Part shown: positions 58,807 through 64,000 of the stretch, piece by piece
How positions within the stretch are numbered: position 1 is the stretch's first letter
Layout of the letters: every line of letters starts with the position of its first letter
Assembly (NCBI RefSeq): GCF_000283155.1
Contig: NW_004454177.1
Span: 354,716-418,715, forward strand
DNA from: Ceratotherium simum simum
Taxonomy: Eukaryota; Chordata; Mammalia; Perissodactyla; Rhinocerotidae
Length of the DNA stretch: 64,000 nucleotides
Reading direction: 5' to 3'
Translations under genes and position numbers: made by a program
Notes under the pieces: generated by a model
The model's database searches: none
The model's input: the letters and a program-made list of their open reading frames with translations, nothing else
What the model was told of the DNA's origin: nothing

Positions 58807-59900
58807 TCAAAGCTTTGTAAACCTTTGCTTTTTTGTTTCAGGTAGGCACAATCCTTTCAACATTTTCTGTAAGGCAGGTCTAGTTGTGATGAATTCCCTC
58901 AGCTTTTGTTTGTCTGGGAAAGCTTTTATTTCTCCATCATATCTGAAGGATAATTTCACTGGATACAGTATTTTTGGTTGATGGTTTTTGTCCTTCAATA
59001 TTTTGACTATATCATTCCACTTTCTCCTATCCTGTAGGGTTTCTGCTGAGAAATCTACTGAAACCTTGATGGGAATTCCTTTGTAGGTTATTTTCTCCTC
59101 TCTTGCTGCCCTTAATATTTTTTCTTTGTCAATGACGTTTGCCAGTTTTAATATTATATGCCTTGGAGAGGTCTTTTTGAATTGAGGTAATTAGGAATTC
59201 TATTATATTCATGAACTCATGTGTCCAGTTCCTTCCCTAGGTTTGAGAAGTTCTCTGCTGTTATTTCTTTGAATAAGCTCTCTGCTCCTTTCTTCCACTC
59301 TTCTCTTTCTGAGATACCTATAACCCTTATGTTACTTTTCCTAAGTGAGTGAGATATTTCTCAAAGAATTTCTTCATTTTATTTTTAATCTTAATTCTCT
59401 ATTCTCCTCCACCTGAATCATTTCTAGGTTTCTATCCACAGTCTGACTAGTTCTCTCCTTCACATGGTCTGCTCTACTTTTAATAATTTCTATGTTATTT
59501 TTCACCTAATTAATTGTGTTCTTCATCTCCAGAATTTCTATTTGGTTTTTTTAGAATTTCAAACTCTTTGGTGAAGTACTATTTCTGTTCATTTATTCCT
59601 GAGCTCATTGCACTGTCTATCTGAGTTTTCTTGTAACTTGTTGAGTTTCTTTATGATAGCTATTTTGAATTCTCTGTCAGTTAGATTTTAATCTTCTGTG
59701 ACTTCAGGGTTGGTTTATGGAAAGTTATCATTCTTCTTCTGTTTGCTGTGTTACTATAGTTCTTCATGGTGTTTGATGAGTTAATCCTCTGACAGCACAT
59801 CTGAGAGAGTAACCACCTTTCTTTTTTTTGGGTACAGCTTTGGTTACTTTGGTTCTGAGCTGCTTCTGATTGTACTTGAGAACCTGCACTTTCCACTCTC
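58807..59900 (-). pseudogene. L1 ORF1 of the nested minus-strand L1, broken
   Basis: N-terminal part 59896-59681 ('RINSSNTMKNYSN') and C-terminal part 58998-58807 ('ILYPVKLSFRYDGEIKAFPD', 'KLREFITTRPALQKMLK', 'QRFTKL') are readable; the RRM region between them has stops. Same subfamily as the ORF1 at 4216-5208, whose ends are nearly identical. Confidence 0.85.
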
Positions 59901-60962
59901 CACTGCCTCTGCCAGACGCACCGTCAATGCCCTCCTTGTGCCATTCGTGCCTCTGAGGTTACTCGTGCCTTGCTGCTTATGATGTTGCTGCAGTCTCAGG
60001 TGTTGTTACCAAGGTCACCAGGTTGCAAGCACTTCTACTGCTTCCAGGGTTGCTTGGGTCTCGTGTTGCTACACTGGCTCTCTCTAGGCTCTCCAGGGGC
60101 TTGGATGCTGCTGCCCCATGCACCACCTGCACTACTGATCATGGGTTGCCTTGGGGTGCTGCTTGCACCACTGCCAAGGCCGCTGGGTTCATGGGTGTCT
60201 CTGTCATTGCCAGGGGTCAAGGGACCTGGAGACTTTTATGCAGGCCCCACTGCTGGTGATACTGGTGGTGGGGCTGCCATGACTGGGATCGGGGTCACTG
60301 ATTCTGCTGTGGTTCCTGAAACCTCTAGTCACAGGTTCCACCTGCTACCACTAAGGGGGAGCAGGGGTTAAGCAGGGAAAAGTTTTTATTGCCGCTTACT
60401 GTGCAGCCTCTGGTCTCAAGTGCTAGCTGGTGTGTTTTGAAAACTCACATCAGGGCACTCCACCCCAGCCTGGAAAATCCAATTTTTGTATACTATCCCT
60501 ATTGTTGGAAAGACGTGGCCACTGCCAGTAGGGGCCAAGTGAGCAGGATCTGGTGGGAGGCAGGCAGGGAGAAAGCCATGTGTATTTTTTTCTGCCCACA
60601 CCATGACCACTCACAGGCATGCAGGCTAGATCCACTGGAAGATGGGCAAGGAGCAAGCAGCTCCTATTTTTTTTCTTTTTGCCCCCACAGCAACTGCTTG
60701 CAGGCATGTGGGTCAGTGTGAGGATCCACATCTTGGATTGCTGCTGTAGGGGGAGGCAGAGGCAGCTGCCCCCCTAGTACCACTGCCTCCAGAGGGTCCA
60801 GTCCACCCACTTTCAGATGTATAGATGCATGGATTTCTTAGGCATCCTGTTGTTCTGTTTAGGGAATCTTCTCTTGGTCAATGGATGTCTCACTGGTTGT
60901 AACTTAGAAGGGAGAGACAAAGGGAACAACTCACTCCACCATGACACTGATGTCACTGTCTC

Positions 60963-62165
60963 CTCAGTTGATTTTTAATTAAATGCCAAAGGAGAAAGTA
61001 TAGTGCTTTCAAAAAATGATGCTATAAAAGCTGGTTATCCATCAAAAAAACTGAACTTGACTATTACCTCACTCTATATGAGAAAATTATCTTAAATTGG
61101 ATTATTGACCTAATGTAGAAGCTAAAACTATTAACTTTCTAGAGAAAAAAGTGGTGGAAAATTTTCATAAACATGGAAAAAGATTTCTTAGAATTCTTAG
61201 AAATGACAGAAAAGCATGTCATAAAAATGAGCTAAAAATTGGTTTTTATTAAAATTAAAAATTCTGTTCTTCAAATGATATTAATAAGGACATGAGTAGG
61301 CAAAACACACACTGGATGCAAATATTTATAATCCATATATCCAATAAAAAATATGAATCTAAGATATGTAAAGATATCCCACAAGCCAATAATCAAAAGC
61401 AAACAACCCAATGAGATACGGGCAAAAGATTTGGCCACACACTTCACAAAGGAAACATGTCAACAGCCAATAAAAAGATGAAAAAGTACTCAACATTATT
61501 AATCAGCAGTGAAATGTTAATTAAACAGTAATAAGATATTACCACACATAATCAAATGGCTAAAATAAAGGAACTGACAACATCAAACATTAGTGAGGAT
61601 GCAGAGCAATTGGAACTCATATATTGCTAGTGGACATACAAAGTGTTATAATCAGCGTGCAGAACAATCAGACAGTTTCTTAGAATATTAAACATACACT
61701 TGTAATTTGACTTATCATTTGACATAGCAATTCTACTTTTTGATGTTTACCCAAGATAATTGAAAACATATGTCCACACAAATATTTGCAAATAAATCTG
61801 CATAGCATCTTTATTTGTAATATACCAAAACTGGAAGCAACGCAAATGTTAAGCAATAGGTGATAAATTGTGACATATTTACAATAGACTACCATTCAGT
61901 GAGAAATGAATTATTGATATGCACAAATACATAGATGAATGAAGAAAAGAAAGATGAACAAAAGAAATCAGTCTAGGTGTTAGGGTGGAGGAGGAATGAC
62001 TGAAAAGAGATACAAGAGATTCTATAGTGGAAATGTAAAGGTATTTTTATCTTGATTGTGGTGGTAGATAACATTTGTCAATACACATTAAACTGCACCT
62101 AAAATGGATGCATTTTAGTGTATGCAAATTATACCTCTATAAAGTTGACTTTTAAAAGTAAGGAA
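60963..62165 (+). mobile_element. Old plus-strand L1, right piece (ORF2 end and 3' UTR)
   Basis: Continues the piece at 53856-53964. 'aagctggttatccatcaaaa', 'acccaatgagatacgggcaa', 'aattggaactcatatattgc', 'gtttacccaagataattgaa' trace the end of ORF2. The 3' UTR follows to about 62165 ('gtatgcaaattatacctcta', 'taaagttgac'). Confidence 0.8.
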
Positions 62166-63520
62166 AGAGAAAAGTCAAATTAAAAATTAAAAAATAAAGA
62201 AAAACTGTTATTTCTACACAGCCGTGACAAAGTAGCTGGTAACAGACTTAACCACCTCTGTAAACAGGTATCAATTGCATAAAACATAGTCCACAGTATA
62301 AATATTACTAAAGGTAATTCCAAAATTGAATGAAAAGGTTCCAGATGGAAGTGCAAGAAGGAATAAATAGTACTGGAAAGGATAAATATACAGGTAAATA
62401 TAAAAGACTGTTGACTATTTGAAGCACCAACAATAACATCTTTTGAGGTTCATAACATACATAGATGTAAAATATAGGACAACAATATAAAACATACGGG
62501 AAGCTGTTGCATGGAGGTAAATGACTGTAAGGGTCTTGGATTATTTAGGATATGTTAAAAGTACTAATGTAAGTAAATTATAATATTAAAATGTTATTGA
62601 ATATCACAAAAAGATAAAATAATGAAAATAGTTAAAATAACAAAAAAGTAAATTAAATAATGAAAAAACTTAATAATTAAATACTTTGATTAAACAAAGC
62701 AAGACAGAAAAAGTTCAGAGATAAAGAAAAAATAATTTAAAGATATGGATTGAAAACAAATAGCAAAATGTTAAATTTAAACCTAACTATATCAATAATA
62801 ACAGGTAGAGTAACTACCAAAAAAAACAATAAAAATGTTACCAGGCAATCTAAAAAATATTTAATTATATATGGTTTATAAGAAACTACATTAAATACAA
62901 ATACATACACAAAGAAATAGAAAGTAAAAGAGTGGAAAATTTATGCCACAAAAATTCTAGGAAATAAAACCTGACATGTCTAAATTAATATCAGATAAAG
63001 TGGACTTTAAGGTATGAAGTAAAAGATATAAGGGGCATTTCGTAAAAAAAAGAAAAAAAAAGGTCAATTTACAGGCAGATATTAATATCTCAAATTTGTA
63101 TGAACTTAGCAAAATAGCTTTAAAATATATGACTTGTGAAAATTGCTATTAGTAAGTCATTCTTCAGGGAAATAATATTTTAACAGTTATTTGATCTTCA
63201 GCAATGATGGAAATCAATAAATATTGAATTAAAGTGCAAAAAATGTGAGAAAATGACTGTAAATCAAGAATTGTATGCTAAGCAACTATCAAGAATGAGT
63301 GTGAAATAATATTTGGAGACATTAAAAAACTGAAAGTATTTACCACTAATAGGCTCTTGTCAAGAATTTTAAAAAATATAATACAATAATAAAATTTATC
63401 CTGGGTGAAATATTTGAGATACAAGAAAAAATAGAAAGTTAAAAAAATCAAACATATAAGTAAACCTGAATAAATGTTGTATCATTAAAACAATATTCAA
63501 CCGTCAAGCTTAAAAAGTCA
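62166..63520 (+). mobile_element. Old L1M/HAL1-like fragment (inter-ORF spacer and endonuclease start)
   Basis: 'gaaaggataaatatacaggt' with 'aaagactgttgactatttga' resembles the spacer after ORF1; 'ctatatcaataataacaggt' and 'atatcagataaagtggactt' resemble the ORF2 endonuclease. Heavily decayed and AT-rich, no usable frame. Confidence 0.6.
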
Positions 63521-64000
63521 TGATTTGTGACTTCTGGTTTCAGTCCCAACATGTAAAGACCTTGGAAGTTTTCACTTGTGTTCTTACAACAAGAAAAATC
63601 TGGACAAACGGAAAATCAAGACTTTTCTTGGACCCATCAGAAAACTGAGGTCACAGAGCAAATTGCCACCGCAAAATCTGAAAAGAAAGGGTCCACCAGA
63701 GATATAGCTGAGGTTTGCTTATGTAGTCCAGAAGCTATTGGAGCCATAAAATAATAGGAACTCTTAAATGATGATTTTGACAGTGAATGGAGGCTAAATG
63801 TGGACTAACATGACAATGAGAAACTCCAGAGGGCTGCCATCTTTAGTGGGGCACTAATACTTTCATGGACTTTACCTCTAGGAATCCCACCAGTTTCTTA
63901 TAGTGAAGAGCCAAGAAAATTCTCTTCTTGACCCTGGTTGAGTCAGGATAAAAGTAACCATTATAAAATATACCCAGAGACTTCTCCATAACAAAGGCCT
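63521..64000 (+). mobile_element. Probable L1M 5' UTR, cut by the window end
   Basis: 'ttggaagttttcacttgtgt', 'agaaaactgaggtcacagag', 'agtccagaagctattggagc' resemble the 5' leader of an ancient L1 in plus orientation. ORF1 would lie beyond the window. Confidence 0.55.

Larger units (their letters stand above)
53965..60962 (-). mobile_element. Nearly full-length minus-strand L1, nested in an older L1
   Basis: Runs from the 3' tail at 53965 (antisense 'aaaattattttattgacgtc') to a 5' UTR at 60962. Target-site duplication ctcagttgatt(c/t)tt lies at 53951-53964 and 60963-60976. Two EREs interrupt it (54961, 58415); without them it is about 6.5 kb. The 5' UTR (about 59950-60962) is GC-richer and shares its head with the L1 at 3475. 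All ORFs are broken. Confidence 0.92.

Noticed and set aside
59970..60371. 133-codon GC-rich open frame, plus strand
   Set aside because: Antisense to the 5' UTR of the minus-strand L1; repetitive Leu/Gly-rich translation without a domain.

Overview
This is eukaryotic, mammalian nuclear DNA. It holds two intact single-exon olfactory receptor (OR) genes and one broken OR copy, set in AT-rich DNA crowded with retrotransposons. At least 14 copies of a tRNA-derived SINE that opens with GGGGCCGGCC, carries a GTGGC..AG.GGTTAAG block and ends in 'TTAGCTCAGGGC..ATCTTCCTC' plus poly(A) match the equine repetitive element (ERE) family. That points to a perissodactyl: a horse relative, rhinoceros or tapir.

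Layout. 1-2270: a SINE broken by a 100-base assembly gap, then the 3' end of an old class I endogenous retrovirus (decayed env, polypurine tract, LTR). 2280-13240: L1 remains, including the 5' half of one L1 and a second nearly complete but internally deleted L1 whose ORF1 is mostly still open. 13240-20100: mostly unique AT-rich DNA with an MIR and a MER5-like element. 20100-29790: a long old L1 carrying five nested SINEs, plus flanking L1 fragments. 30918-35046: OR region 1, with an intact OR10D-like gene (minus strand) and, 2.9 kb upstream of it, a related OR cut off after about 85 codons. 35900-46690: several L1 segments with nested SINEs and a GA-rich microsatellite. 49936-50871: OR region 2, an intact OR10G-type gene on the plus strand. 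53860-64000: an old plus-strand L1 split by a nearly full-length minus-strand L1 of about 7 kb that has its own target-site duplication and two nested SINEs; more old L1 sequence follows to the window end.

The neighbouring OR10D-like and OR10G-like genes fit the OR family 10 cluster on human 11q24, so this is probably the orthologous cluster. Each OR would be chosen singly in an olfactory neuron and signal through the olfactory G protein. The genes are not an operon and are linked only by tandem-cluster evolution. I see predicted splice acceptors just upstream of all three OR start codons, and a candidate 5' noncoding exon with a splice donor for the OR10D-like gene.

I found no unknown multi-gene system. 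The unusual content is the nested retroelement history, the birth and death of OR genes, and a few structural oddities listed as findings. Repeat names come from recognising consensus-like sequence by eye; subfamily names are approximate.
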